This document shows positions 1 through 9,284 of a DNA stretch of 64,000 bases, piece after piece; position 1 is the first letter of the stretch; each line of letters opens with the position of its first letter. The DNA comes from JAUWKC01 sp035529895 (GTDB lineage: Bacteria > Planctomycetota > Phycisphaerae > Sedimentisphaerales > Anaerobacaceae), in NCBI GenBank assembly GCA_035529895.1, contig DATKVV010000014.1, positions 62,001 through 126,000 on the forward strand. The letters are read 5' to 3'. The notes below the pieces were generated by a model, which saw nothing but the letters and a program-made list of their open reading frames with translations, made no database searches and was not told the origin of the DNA. The position numbers and the translations under genes were made by a program.

Positions 1-1
1 A

Positions 2-376
2 GTGCCCATGCTCAGAGCTTTGCCGGCGTTGAATAAAATCAAATGTGGCGGCGACGAAAAGGTCGGCGTGGATATCGTGCGAAGAGCGGTGGTGGCCCCG
101 ATCAAGCAAATCGCGCAAAACGCCGGGCTGGACGGCTCGATTGTGGCCCAGAAGGTTATGGACAGCAAAGATAAGAATTTCGGGTACGATGCGCTGCGCA
201 AGGAATACGGCGATATGATTAAGTTCGGCGTGCTGGTGCCGACGAAAGTCGAAAGGGCCGCACTGCAGAACGGCGCTTCAATCGCTTCGCTGCTGCTGAC
301 GACAGATGCGATAGTAAGCGAGATTCCTGAAAAGAAAGAAACCCCCGCCATGCCACCGGGAGGCGGAATGTATTAA
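2..376 (+). CDS. groEL: Chaperonin GroEL, C-terminal part (5' end outside window)
   Basis: This is the last ~124 residues of the 60-kDa chaperonin subunit, which forms the double-ring ATP-driven folding chamber in the cytoplasm. The visible part contains family stretches such as ALNKI near the start, the VGVDIVRRA block and the GYDA segment, followed by a motif resembling the usual ...PTKVER-ALQNAASIA-LLLTT-A-V. The tail is short, ending in a Gly-Gly-Gly-Met-Tyr run instead of the longer GGM repeats of many GroELs. The gene enters from the left edge in frame, so its true start is not visible. The GTG at position 2 is only where the window begins. Confidence 0.97.
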   Translation: MPMLRALPALNKIKCGGDEKVGVDIVRRAVVAPIKQIAQNAGLDGSIVAQKVMDSKDKNFGYDALRKEYGDMIKFGVLVPTKVERAALQNGASIASLLLTTDAIVSEIPEKKETPAMPPGGGMY

Positions 377-395
377 AAAATCGCGGATGATAACG

Positions 396-439
396 GCGTA
401 TGGCGGATAAGGAAAAATGCGATACTATCCGCCATACGC
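396..439. repeat. 14-bp perfect inverted repeat downstream of groEL
   Basis: Positions 396-409 (GCGTATGGCGGATA) are the exact reverse complement of 426-439, separated by 16 bases. The RNA would form a strong hairpin 20 bases after the groEL stop. No U-run follows, so it is not a classical intrinsic terminator. It could be a 3'-end processing or stabilising hairpin, or a mobile palindromic repeat. Confidence 0.75.
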
Positions 440-454
440 TCCGAAGGCCTGTGA

Positions 455-742
455 ATGAGTTTTAGTTTTTACACGAATGCAATCTCCCAAGCATCCAAAA
501 AGGTCGCGGCGGGAATATTCGTCACCGGACTGCTGCTGATTGGTTTCGGACTTCTGGTTTACGTTCTGAGAGATTTGTTCGCAATGCTTGCCGCGATAAT
601 ATTTTTTGCCGCCGGTCTCGGCTGTACTGTCACGGCCGTAAAAATCCTGCTGGCGCAGAGGAGAATTGACAGAATGGCCCGTAACAATTCCGGCGCCTAC
701 AGGCAAAACGTTCAAATCCACATCGAAGAACACAACGACTAA
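455..742 (+). CDS. Small two-helix membrane protein, unknown function
   Basis: A 95-residue protein with two hydrophobic segments (about residues 19-37 and 41-66) joined by a short loop, then a basic, polar tail of ~30 residues, probably cytoplasmic. A weak AAGG ribosome site precedes the ATG. It lies between the groEL hairpin and the convergent mraY, 44 bases from the mraY stop. I do not recognise the family. The layout is like Phage-holin/DUF-type inner membrane proteins, but nothing in the sequence allows a function to be assigned. Confidence 0.6.
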   Translation: MSFSFYTNAISQASKKVAAGIFVTGLLLIGFGLLVYVLRDLFAMLAAIIFFAAGLGCTVTAVKILLAQRRIDRMARNNSGAYRQNVQIHIEEHND

Positions 743-786
743 AAGCTCATATCACGAATTCGGCGCGGTCGGCCCACTGTGCGGAA

Positions 787-1953
787 TCAGCGGATTTTCA
801 GGGTAGCCAGCGCAAGAGCGGCAAAGAAAGCGGCCAGCAGCCAGAAACGCACAACAACCTGCGGCTCGCTCCAGCCGGCCAGATGAAAATGATGGTGTAC
901 GGGGGCGCATCTGAAAAGGCGTTTGCCGCCGGTATACTTGAAATATGTAATCTGCAGGACCACACTGGCTAATTCCATTATGAACACACCGCCGATAACT
1001 AAAAGCAGGATTTCATTTCTCGTAACCAACGCGCCATAACCCATCGCGGCCCCCAGCGGCAGGGAGCCAACGTCGCCCATGAATGTTTGAGCAGGATGCG
1101 TATTGTACCACAAGAAGCCGAGCAGGCTGCCCAGTATTGCCATGTAAAAGACGCTCAGCTCGCCCGCCTTTGGTATGTGCGGCAGCAAAAGATAGCTCGC
1201 CCAGGTGACAGGATTGGTTCGTGCCATCGTCTCGGAAGCGACATAGCAAAGCACGGCCAGGACCAGACTAACCATTCCAACACATCCTGCTGCCAGTCCG
1301 TCCATACCATCGGTCAGATTGACGGCATTACTGGTGGCCGAAATATAAAAAATGGCTATCAACACGAACATCCAGGGAGCCAGCGGCAGACCATATTTGT
1401 AGAACGGCAGCCAGAACAATTTTCCGTCGTCAATGTGCACGAAATCAGCGTACAGGAATCTGGCCACCAGGACGGCCCCGCCGATTTGAAACAGCAGCTT
1501 TTCCCAGGGCTTCAGGCCGTTTCTGCTTCGGTGGCGGGATACGGCGGTGAGCTTCAGCCAGTCGTCAACGCCGCCGAGAATAGCAAACCATATCACCACA
1601 AAAATTGCCTTTTGAACGAAGGGGTTGTACAGTTTTTCTTCGGAATCGTAATCGCAGAACTTTGCCCACAGAAAGGTGCCCGCAAGAACTGAAAGGATGA
1701 TTATCAGGCCGCCCATGGTGGGAGTATTGGTCTTTTCTTTGGTTAGCTCATTCAGAGCGGCGTGGTGGAACTCGGGCCGGTCGCCGATTTTTTTGCGCAT
1801 CAGCCAGCGAATAATCCGCGGACCGATAAAAAGGGCAATCAATAAACTGGTCAGTAGAGCCATCACCGACCGGAACATCACGTTCTGATAGGCGTAGAAA
1901 CCGAGCCTGTGCGTGAAAACTTCGCGAAAATACCATAGCAGATGGTATATCAT
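787..1953 (-). CDS. mraY: Phospho-N-acetylmuramoyl-pentapeptide-transferase MraY
   Basis: MraY moves phospho-MurNAc-pentapeptide from UDP onto undecaprenyl phosphate at the inner face of the membrane, making lipid I. The 388-residue polytopic protein carries the family motifs: TPTMGG near residue 77, the NAVNLTDGMDGLAAG block with catalytic aspartates, FMGDVGSLPLG, and the histidine-rich HHHFHLAGW loop close to the C terminus. It is the last gene of a murE-murF-mraY operon, starting 13 bases after the murF stop. Length matches the family's forms with a longer N-terminal loop. The downstream dcw genes that often follow (murD, ftsW, murG) are not here. Confidence 0.97.
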   Translation of the reverse strand: MIYHLLWYFREVFTHRLGFYAYQNVMFRSVMALLTSLLIALFIGPRIIRWLMRKKIGDRPEFHHAALNELTKEKTNTPTMGGLIIILSVLAGTFLWAKFCDYDSEEKLYNPFVQKAIFVVIWFAILGGVDDWLKLTAVSRHRSRNGLKPWEKLLFQIGGAVLVARFLYADFVHIDDGKLFWLPFYKYGLPLAPWMFVLIAIFYISATSNAVNLTDGMDGLAAGCVGMVSLVLAVLCYVASETMARTNPVTWASYLLLPHIPKAGELSVFYMAILGSLLGFLWYNTHPAQTFMGDVGSLPLGAAMGYGALVTRNEILLLVIGGVFIMELASVVLQITYFKYTGGKRLFRCAPVHHHFHLAGWSEPQVVVRFWLLAAFFAALALATLKIR

Positions 1954-1966
1954 TTCATATCTCTTA

Positions 1967-3358
1967 TCAGGCGCCTTGCTTCACGAGGAAAAGCTCCTTC
2001 AGTCTTTCGATGACTGTTTCCAGTCGGGCAACTCGTGAGCCTTTGACCAATATTATATCGTAATCTTTTATGAATCCTTCCAGTTTATTGTTAACGGAAG
2101 CGGCATCTTTGAAGCATTTTGTCTGTAAATTGTGTCCGGCGTTTCTTTTTGCCGACTCGGCAGTGATTTGAGCAAATTCGCCGACGGCAAGCAGAAGGTC
2201 CACTTTAGCGCGGGCAATCTGACAACCGAGCTCGGCGTGCAGCTGTCGACTTTGCTCCCCAAGCTCAGCCATATCACCACAGATAAAAACCGTTCTACGC
2301 CTCTTTGCAGAGCCGATGTCTGCCAGTATGTCCAGTGCATTTTTCATCGAAGCGGGGTTTGCATTATAGCAGTCGTTCAAAACCGTCAGTGTTCCGATTT
2401 GCAGCAGCTCTGTGCGCATAGGAATTGCCGGCAAGGTCCGCACTGCCGCAGCAAAATCATCAACAGTCAGGCCGAACCTGCTGCAAACAGCCCAGGCTGC
2501 AAGGGCGTTCTCAACATTGCCCCGGCCGGGCAGCGGCAGGTAAACCTCCGAGCCGTCGACGGTAAAACTACTGCCAAAACCGCTACCCGCAATGTTTCTG
2601 GCTTGTATATCAGAAGTATCTGATTGGCCGAAAGTTATGAATTTCATATCTTTGGCCCGGCAGGCGCTTATTAGTTGGTCGAAATCGGCGTTGACTATCA
2701 AAATACCATCGGGGCCGAGTCCCTCCGATATTGACAACTTTTCCTGCACTATCGCCTGTAAGTTCACGAAACCGTCCAAATGAGCGGGGTAAACGTTCGT
2801 TATGACGGCGATGTCGGGCAGAGCGATTCGAGTAAGGTACGCAATTTCGCCGGGGTGATTAGTACCGATTTCGGCGACGACGATTTCGTCCTCAGGCTCG
2901 GCGCCGAGCAGCGTCAGGGGCAGGCCGATATTGTTATTGAAACTTTTCGGCGCCGCAGATACATGGAAATGCCGGTTCAAAACATGATAAACAATCTGCT
3001 TTGTGGTTGTCTTGCCTGCCGAGCCGGTTATCGCAACCACCTTAAAGTTCATCCGCCGGCGGTATTGACCGGCAAAATCGCCAAGAGCTTTTATCGTATC
3101 GGGCACTATGAGCAGGCTCCGGCCGGCAAGCTTTGCATCTTCAAAGTCCCTGCCGACCACAGCACATACGGCGCCTTTGGCAAAGGCATCGCCAACGAAG
3201 TCGTGACCGTCGAAATTCTCACCGGACAGAGCAAAGAAACAATCGCCCGGCTGAGCGGTTCGCGAGTCGGTGCTTACGCCGGTGAAAAAACCTTCAATAT
3301 TGTTTGTCGGCCCGGCCTGGATTATTTCAGCCAGCGATTCGATTGAAAACTCTTTCAT
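1967..3358 (-). CDS. murF: UDP-MurNAc-tripeptide:D-Ala-D-Ala ligase MurF
   Basis: MurF adds D-Ala-D-Ala to the UDP-MurNAc tripeptide, the last cytoplasmic step of the peptidoglycan precursor. Visible features are the N-terminal substrate domain with STDSRTAQPGDCFFAL, the P-loop VAITGSAGKTTTK, the NNNIGLPLTLL motif, the central ATP-binding ligase domain and the C-terminal Rossmann domain with NPASMKNAL. I place the start at the ATG at 3358 (463 residues). It overlaps the murE stop in an ATGA arrangement and is preceded by GGAAG. A longer form from 3376 would lie inside murE. Translational coupling to murE is likely. Confidence 0.96.
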   Translation of the reverse strand: MKEFSIESLAEIIQAGPTNNIEGFFTGVSTDSRTAQPGDCFFALSGENFDGHDFVGDAFAKGAVCAVVGRDFEDAKLAGRSLLIVPDTIKALGDFAGQYRRRMNFKVVAITGSAGKTTTKQIVYHVLNRHFHVSAAPKSFNNNIGLPLTLLGAEPEDEIVVAEIGTNHPGEIAYLTRIALPDIAVITNVYPAHLDGFVNLQAIVQEKLSISEGLGPDGILIVNADFDQLISACRAKDMKFITFGQSDTSDIQARNIAGSGFGSSFTVDGSEVYLPLPGRGNVENALAAWAVCSRFGLTVDDFAAAVRTLPAIPMRTELLQIGTLTVLNDCYNANPASMKNALDILADIGSAKRRRTVFICGDMAELGEQSRQLHAELGCQIARAKVDLLLAVGEFAQITAESAKRNAGHNLQTKCFKDAASVNNKLEGFIKDYDIILVKGSRVARLETVIERLKELFLVKQGA

Positions 3359-4836
3359 TTTCGCTTCCGGAGGCACCCTTGCGCAACATCTTTGTCATTG
3401 AAATCGAACTTTTGCGTGCCTATTATTTGATACGTTTCGTGGCCCTTGCCTGCTATAAGCACAATATCATCTGCGCCGGCGGCGGCGATAGCCAGCTCAA
3501 TGGCCTTTTTTCTGTTCGGCTCAACTGTGATTGCGGGCGAATGAGGATTTTCGAAACCGGCGACTATTTCGTTTATTATGGCCTCCGGCCGTTCGGTCCG
3601 CGGATTGTCGCTGGTAACAACTACACAGTCAGCCATCTTTTCGGCGACCCTGGCCATCCGCGGGCGCTTGGTACGATCCCTGTCCCCGCCGCAGCCGAAA
3701 ACAACCGTCAGCCTGCCCCTGCATAAGGGCTTCAGCGTGGCCAGGACATTTTTCAGGGCGTCATCGGTATGGGCATAGTCGATAAGGACGGAAAAATCGC
3801 CGTCCCAAGCGACCTTATCCAATCGACCCGGCACCGTCTTCAGTGCCGACAAGCCGGCCCCTATTGTTTCGAGGTCGAAACCGGCGGCAAGGCACAGACC
3901 GGCCGCCGCCAGGTGATTGGTGATGTTGTGTCGGCCCAGAAGGGCACTGTCTACCGCTTGTCTTTGGCCGGCACATTCCAAAACGAAACCAGTGCCGCTC
4001 GTGTCCATTGATTCAATATGGGCGCTCAGGTCCGCGGGCTGGTCGATGGCATACCATAGTATCCCCGCTTTTGTTTTCCCGGCAAGGCTGACGGCGTGAG
4101 GCGACTCTTTGTTCAGTACGGCGATTGCGTCCGAGGTTAGTCCCTCAAACAGGAGCCTTTTGGCGGCCAGATATTCTTTCTCGGTTTTATGATAGTCCAG
4201 GTGGTCGCCGGTAAGATTCGTGAATGCAGCGGCCTTGAAGTCTATGCCGGCTAAGCGCCGTTGATGAAGGGCATGACTGCTGGCCTCAATCACCATATAC
4301 TTCGAGCCGGCTTTCAGCATTTGCGATTGCATCTGGGCGATAACGAAGCAGTCCGGTGTTGTCAGAGTTGCCGGGGAACCGGCTAAGCCGGTATCATAAA
4401 CAACCGTTCCGATAAGGCCGCACTTTTCACCGGCTGTCTGGATGCAGGAGCGAACGAGAAAAGCGACGGTAGTCTTTCCGTTTGTGCCGGTAACAGCAAG
4501 GTTCGTTAGTTGCGAAGCGGGATTACCGTTGCTTGCCTGCGCCAGCACAGCCGCCGCTTTGGCAGAATCCTCAACGACAACAACTTTGGCCTCCGCATTT
4601 GACATCCCAGAGCCGGCCTGGGCCTTCCGGCAAACGATGTATTTGGCCCCCCCGGCAATGGCCTGCTCGATGAAGTCATGACCGTCATAAACATTGCCCT
4701 CGACGGCGACGAAGACATCGCCGGGCCTGACAAGACGCGAGTCGGCACAGACGCGTGGGCCGTCCGGCAAACGGACCAAGGCTAACAAGTCATCGAACGT
4801 CATAGCATACTCAACTGGTGAACGTTTTTCGGTCAT
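3355..4836 (-). CDS. murE: UDP-MurNAc-L-Ala-D-Glu:meso-diaminopimelate ligase MurE
   Basis: MurE attaches the third amino acid of the peptidoglycan stem. The protein shows the CADSRLVRPGDVFVAV N-terminal motif, the P-loop GTNGKTT, the TNLTGDHLDYH segment with its following Lys-containing region, and a C-terminal SDNPR motif. DNPR in this position is the known signature of the meso-diaminopimelate-adding enzymes as opposed to L-lysine-adding ones, so the cell wall is predicted to be DAP-type. The start is uncertain: ATG at 4836 is used here (493 residues), a GTG at 4866 would add ten residues, and an ATG at 4803 would remove eleven. No strong ribosome site distinguishes them. First gene of the mur operon. 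Confidence 0.95.
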   Translation of the reverse strand: MTEKRSPVEYAMTFDDLLALVRLPDGPRVCADSRLVRPGDVFVAVEGNVYDGHDFIEQAIAGGAKYIVCRKAQAGSGMSNAEAKVVVVEDSAKAAAVLAQASNGNPASQLTNLAVTGTNGKTTVAFLVRSCIQTAGEKCGLIGTVVYDTGLAGSPATLTTPDCFVIAQMQSQMLKAGSKYMVIEASSHALHQRRLAGIDFKAAAFTNLTGDHLDYHKTEKEYLAAKRLLFEGLTSDAIAVLNKESPHAVSLAGKTKAGILWYAIDQPADLSAHIESMDTSGTGFVLECAGQRQAVDSALLGRHNITNHLAAAGLCLAAGFDLETIGAGLSALKTVPGRLDKVAWDGDFSVLIDYAHTDDALKNVLATLKPLCRGRLTVVFGCGGDRDRTKRPRMARVAEKMADCVVVTSDNPRTERPEAIINEIVAGFENPHSPAITVEPNRKKAIELAIAAAGADDIVLIAGKGHETYQIIGTQKFDFNDKDVAQGCLRKRK

Positions 4837-5032
4837 TTTAGCCAAACCCCGGCATAACGCAACCACACCTCGCTACAATACGTCGGACCTTTAGGAATAT
4901 CGGGTAAAGTCGCAGCCATAATTTATAATTATTCGAAATTATGGCGATGGAAAACGCGGTTCTCGGTTTATACTGAGGGGTGTTAGTGAATAATTTATGA
5001 ATCAATATGGGTATGGGAAAAGGGTTTGAATC

Positions 5033-6514
5033 ATGAGAATCCGGTATCTTGCTGGCATTTGTCTGATGACAGTAATAAGCCTGCCTGCTTTGGTATCAGG
5101 CGAAACGGAGTATTTCGCGGTGTTCATGGAGGGCAAGAAGGTCGGCCACGCGATACAGAGTCGGGTCGTGGCCGACGGCAACGTTACCACCACCGAAGAG
5201 GTCAGCATAACCATAAGCCGGGCGGCCATCCCGGTAACAATGCAAATGACCGAAACGAGCATAGAGACAACCGATGGCAGGCCCGTCGCTTTCGAGTCGG
5301 TACAGAATCTCGGCATTATGATGATGAAAGTGGCGGGCACGGTAAGTAAAGAGGGCACGGCAGAGGTAACTGTTGCGTCGATGGGCGCCGAGCAGAAGAG
5401 CACGCAGGAATGGCCGAGCGGCGCGGTAATGGCCGAGGGTTTGCGGTTGCTGACCCTGAAACATGGTCTTAAGGAAGGTGTGAGCTATACGGTACAGGTG
5501 TTCAGTCCGGGAATGCTGCAGGCCTTTGACGCGCAGGTACGTGTGGGGGCCAAACGAAACGTTGACCTGCTTGGCCGGGTGGCCGCCTTGACCGAGGTTA
5601 CCACCACCCTCAGTGTTGCGGGCGCGGGTGAGATTGTCAGCACCAGCTACGTTGACAAAGAGCTTCGGGCGCAAAAAACCGTTATGCCGGTCGCGGGGAT
5701 GCAGATAGAAATGATAGCCTGCGCCAAGGAGTTTGCGCTGAGCCAGGACGACGTTCTGGATTTGGTTGACAAGCTGTTCCTGCCAAGCCCGTCGCCGCTG
5801 GGAAATGTGGCTTCGGCCAAGTCCATCACTTATCATTTGAGTCCGACGTCGGGTGTGAGCAGGCTGGAGATACCATCCACCGACAATCAAAGCGTACGTG
5901 TCAGCACCGAGGGCGGGGTAATCGTTACCGTCCAGCCGGTCGTTGCGGCGCGGGGAGCGAAGTTTCCTTACACAGGCAAAGACCAGAAAATCCTGGAGGC
6001 GATGCAACCTAACAGATACCTGCAAAGCGATAACAAGGAAATAGTTGACCTTGCGCGTCGTGCGGTGGGCAGGACCAAAGATGCGGCCGAGGCCGCCAGG
6101 AGAATCGAATCATTTGTGGCCGAGTATATCGAGAACAAAGACCTGTCGGTCGGTTACGCCTCCGCGACGGAGGTGGCGGCCAGCAGACAGGGCGACTGCA
6201 GCGAGCACGCGGTGCTTACCGCGGCCATGTGCCGGGCGGTCGGGATTCCCGCGCAGGTAGTTGTGGGGGTTGCGTACGTGGAGGAGTGGGCCGGACTGAT
6301 GAACGGATTTGGCGGGCATGCATGGACGCAGGCGTACGTCGGGGACAAATGGGTCGGCCTTGACGCGGCATTCAAGGGCACGGGGCGGGGCGGCTACGGT
6401 CCCGGCCATATTGCTCTGGCCGCGGGCAATGGCGAGCCGGCGGACTTTTTTAGGTTAGTAACCACACTGGGACAGTTCAGAATCGATAAGGTAATAGTCA
6501 ACCAGAACAAGTAA
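5033..6514 (+). CDS. Exported transglutaminase-like protein
   Basis: A 493-residue protein with a signal peptide (residues 1-23), a large N-terminal beta-rich region of ~300 residues and a C-terminal transglutaminase-like domain. The Cys-His-Asp triad of the transglutaminase/protease superfamily is visible: Cys389 in QGDCSEHA, His429 in GGHAWTQ and Asp444 in VGLDAAF. Such domains act as cysteine proteases or cross-linkers on peptides, and in bacteria are often periplasmic. The gene stands alone, divergent from murE and convergent with the phosphoesterase. A TATACT box lies about 65 bases upstream without a convincing -35. The substrate cannot be deduced. Confidence 0.85.
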   Translation: MRIRYLAGICLMTVISLPALVSGETEYFAVFMEGKKVGHAIQSRVVADGNVTTTEEVSITISRAAIPVTMQMTETSIETTDGRPVAFESVQNLGIMMMKVAGTVSKEGTAEVTVASMGAEQKSTQEWPSGAVMAEGLRLLTLKHGLKEGVSYTVQVFSPGMLQAFDAQVRVGAKRNVDLLGRVAALTEVTTTLSVAGAGEIVSTSYVDKELRAQKTVMPVAGMQIEMIACAKEFALSQDDVLDLVDKLFLPSPSPLGNVASAKSITYHLSPTSGVSRLEIPSTDNQSVRVSTEGGVIVTVQPVVAARGAKFPYTGKDQKILEAMQPNRYLQSDNKEIVDLARRAVGRTKDAAEAARRIESFVAEYIENKDLSVGYASATEVAASRQGDCSEHAVLTAAMCRAVGIPAQVVVGVAYVEEWAGLMNGFGGHAWTQAYVGDKWVGLDAAFKGTGRGGYGPGHIALAAGNGEPADFFRLVTTLGQFRIDKVIVNQNK

Positions 6515-6565
6515 CTGCCGGGTCTGTCTTGTTCGAGATGCGCGTCGTTATTTAAGGCCACAAAT

Positions 6566-7429
6566 TTACTGTTGCGGACAGGGTTCGTCGTTCAGTATGC
6601 CTTCAAGCAGGAGATTCGCCAACACCGGGCCTTCGTCGGTCATAGTCACCCACACTATATGGTCGAACTTACATTCATCGAGGCTGGCCGGCTTGTTACC
6701 AGCGCCCGTTGTGGCCAAGATGTAGTATCGTCTGCCATCGTACACGGATTTATCGTACGTGTGCCTATGTCCGGCAAATACGGTATATGGCCTGTGACCC
6801 AGCAGCGCGACGAACTTCTGCCAGTATTCGAGGGTTTCGGGATTCCACCAGAGAGGCTTGTGCAGGAACACTAATGTCCATCGAACACCGCGGTTGGCGT
6901 TAATGACCTTCCGGAAATACTCGAATTGCTCGTCGCTGATATAGCCCGAATCGGTATCTTCCGTATTCAAGCACAGGAACAAGACATCGCGGTAGATGAA
7001 ATGATAGTAGCTTCGGCCGAATCGCTTCTGCCATATTTCGGCCATAGCCGCGTTGCTGATATCGTGGTTGCCCGGCACATAGAAAAAAGGCATGCGCAGC
7101 TTATTCGTCAAACCATCAAATTCATTCCACTGACGGTTTAGTTCAGCCTCATCTTCGCTGTGGCCTTCGATAAAATCACCGATGGACATAACGAACTGGG
7201 GATTCAAAAGGTTCAGTTTTTCAACCGCCTCGGCGAATACTCCCGGCCGATGTTTACCGGTCCGGTCGGCAACAATCGCGAACTGGAAATTATCCGGGTT
7301 GTTGTTGAACTTCAGATGCGTCCAGGGATTGGGCTTTTCGGGGACCTCGACCTTTAAGCCGGGTTCAACATGGGCACAACCGCTGAGCACGATTGCCAGA
7401 GCGATGCTGAGAAGACCTGTCAATCTCAT
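6566..7429 (-). CDS. Calcineurin-like metallophosphoesterase lipoprotein
   Basis: A 287-residue lipoprotein (signal peptide ending VLSGC) with the binuclear-metal phosphoesterase motifs in order: VADRTG replacing the usual DxH, GDFIEG, GNHD, FLHKPLWW and AGHRHTYD. The first motif has Asp-Arg instead of Asp-x-His, a variation seen in some secreted members. The start is set at the ATG at 7429 because a GAGGAGGAG ribosome site sits directly before it. An upstream TTG would place that ribosome site inside the coding sequence. It lies 27 bases downstream of recJ and is probably co-transcribed with it. The substrate is unknown. Confidence 0.88.
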   Translation of the reverse strand: MRLTGLLSIALAIVLSGCAHVEPGLKVEVPEKPNPWTHLKFNNNPDNFQFAIVADRTGKHRPGVFAEAVEKLNLLNPQFVMSIGDFIEGHSEDEAELNRQWNEFDGLTNKLRMPFFYVPGNHDISNAAMAEIWQKRFGRSYYHFIYRDVLFLCLNTEDTDSGYISDEQFEYFRKVINANRGVRWTLVFLHKPLWWNPETLEYWQKFVALLGHRPYTVFAGHRHTYDKSVYDGRRYYILATTGAGNKPASLDECKFDHIVWVTMTDEGPVLANLLLEGILNDEPCPQQ

Positions 7430-7456
7430 TATGCTCCTCCTCAATTGAAAGGAATT

Positions 7457-9208
7457 CTACTCAAATTGTATGTCCGCCAGAACGAATTCGACATTGCTGC
7501 TGCCGTTGTAGTTATTAATCTGCGGCTGATACGCAACATTGAAGAATTCGTGTTCGAGCAGCTTCTTTTCCAAATCCGCGAAGCGAAATCCTATGCACCG
7601 CACGGCCGTTTTATTGTCGGTTATCGCCAGTTGGAGGTGCTCACTTCTTGAGCCGACTTTTCTCGGCGGGGCGGCCAGCCGAACGCCTTTGGTGGCAAAA
7701 ACAGGTCTGGGATTGCCCTGGCCGAACGGCTCGAGCATCCTAAGCTCGCTGATGGTTTCTTTCCGGAACCCGCTCAGCGGGGCCGCCGCGTCAATGTGCA
7801 GTTTGGCCGCCATGTCATCTCTGTTGAGATTCTGCTTTGCATAAGCTTCGAAATCGGCGGCAAACTGCGGGATTTTTTCCGCTTCGATGGTTATCCCCGC
7901 GGCCATTTTATGCCCGCCAAAATCGACCAAATGCCGCGAGCAGGCCGAGATTGCATCGAGCAAGGAAAATCCCGGTATAGACCGGCCCGAGCCCTGGGCG
8001 CAGGCGTCCCCGGAGGCGCCGCGGTTAATCATGATAGTGGGCCGATGGAACTTCTCGACTATCCTCGACGCGACAATTCCTATTATGCCGGTGTGCCAGT
8101 CCTCACTCGCAAGGACAATGCTTCTGCGGTCGGGGCGGTCCAAACCCTGCTGAGCCACCATCCGGCAGGCATGCTCGAATATTTTTCGCTCACGCTGCTG
8201 TCGGCGGGAGTTTTGTTCTTTCAGGTATTCGGCAATTTCCGCCGAGCGGGTCGGGCTGTCGCCTGTCAGCAGCTCGACCGCCAGTCGCGCGTGTCCCATC
8301 CTTCCTGCGGCGTTGAGCATTGGCGCCAGACGAAAGGCAATGTGGTAACTGTCGAGTCCCTGTCCGGTAAGGCCGGCCGAGTCAATCAGCGCCCGGATGC
8401 CGCAAAGCTTGCAGTCCGGCAGGGACTTCAGGCCGTAGCTGGTCAGAATTCTGTTTTCGCCCCTGAGGTCTACGACATCTGCGATGGTGCCCATGGCCGC
8501 AAGCGTGGTCGCGTTTATCATAAAATCTCGCAGTCCGGGTTCAAGTTTTGTGCCTCCGGTGAATTCGTTGGCTATCGCCCAGGCCAACTTAAAGGAAACC
8601 ATTGAGCCGGAAGAATCCTGGTTGGGATACGATTCATCCAGTCCAGGGTGGACTATAGCGAGGGCTTTGGGCAGCGCAGGGCCCGGCTGGTGATGGTCGG
8701 TTATTATCAAATCCAGTCCCAACTGCCCGGCAAGCTCGGCGGAACTGAACGCACTAATGCCGCAGTCAACGGTTATCAGGCATCTGGCGCCGGCCTGAGC
8801 CAGCGAGCGGACAGCTTCTTTATTCAGTCCGTAACCTTCATCGATGCGGTGCGGGATATAGTAATCGACGTCCGCGCCGAGCAGCGTCAGAAGCTGCCAG
8901 AGAATGGCCACGCCCGTAATGCCGTCCACATCATAATCGCCATATATGGTGATTCTTGTTTTTTCTTTGACGGCCTTTTTTATGTGGGCTGCCGCCGTTT
9001 TGACGCCCGGCAACAGCTCCGGCCGGATAAGGTCTGTCAGCTTCGGACTGAGGAAAACGGACCCCGCGCGGGCGTCGGTCACTCCGCGATTGATTAATAC
9101 CTGCGCCAAGAGAGGCGAGACTTTCAACGACCTGGCAAGCTGAGAGGCCTCTGGGTCCTCTGGCCGGATTACCCACTGTTTTGTTTGCGTCCCTGCACTA
9201 CGGTGCAT
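7457..9208 (-). CDS. recJ: Single-stranded-DNA-specific 5'-3' exonuclease RecJ
   Basis: RecJ degrades single-stranded DNA 5' to 3' in recombination and mismatch or base-excision repair. The 583-residue length is typical. DHH-superfamily motifs are present: YGDYDVDG (about residue 95), the DCG segment, DHHQ, and NAAGRMGHAR, followed by the DHHA1 domain with the GGHKMAAG glycine-rich motif and a C-terminal OB-fold region. The ATG is preceded by GGAG ten bases upstream, and a good promoter lies at 9257-9284. The phosphoesterase gene follows it closely. Confidence 0.96.
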   Translation of the reverse strand: MHRSAGTQTKQWVIRPEDPEASQLARSLKVSPLLAQVLINRGVTDARAGSVFLSPKLTDLIRPELLPGVKTAAAHIKKAVKEKTRITIYGDYDVDGITGVAILWQLLTLLGADVDYYIPHRIDEGYGLNKEAVRSLAQAGARCLITVDCGISAFSSAELAGQLGLDLIITDHHQPGPALPKALAIVHPGLDESYPNQDSSGSMVSFKLAWAIANEFTGGTKLEPGLRDFMINATTLAAMGTIADVVDLRGENRILTSYGLKSLPDCKLCGIRALIDSAGLTGQGLDSYHIAFRLAPMLNAAGRMGHARLAVELLTGDSPTRSAEIAEYLKEQNSRRQQRERKIFEHACRMVAQQGLDRPDRRSIVLASEDWHTGIIGIVASRIVEKFHRPTIMINRGASGDACAQGSGRSIPGFSLLDAISACSRHLVDFGGHKMAAGITIEAEKIPQFAADFEAYAKQNLNRDDMAAKLHIDAAAPLSGFRKETISELRMLEPFGQGNPRPVFATKGVRLAAPPRKVGSRSEHLQLAITDNKTAVRCIGFRFADLEKKLLEHEFFNVAYQPQINNYNGSSNVEFVLADIQFE

Positions 9209-9256
9209 CAGAAACGTACTCCGTTTCTATCTGTTTCGATTCGTTTCGCTGCAACC

Positions 9257-9284
9257 TTTATAGCAAAAAAAACGAGGGTTGCAA
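9257..9284 (-). promoter_or_regulatory. Sigma-70-type promoter for recJ
   Basis: Read on the minus strand: -35 TTGCAA (9284-9279), 16-base spacer, -10 TATAAA (9262-9257), about 50 bases before the recJ ATG. A 7-bp inverted repeat (9250-9256 with 9277-9283) frames the core promoter and might act as an operator. Confidence 0.6.

Noticed and set aside
5096..6025. 309-codon antisense frame under the transglutaminase gene
   Set aside because: Shadow of the real gene, which has signal peptide and catalytic triad in the other frame.
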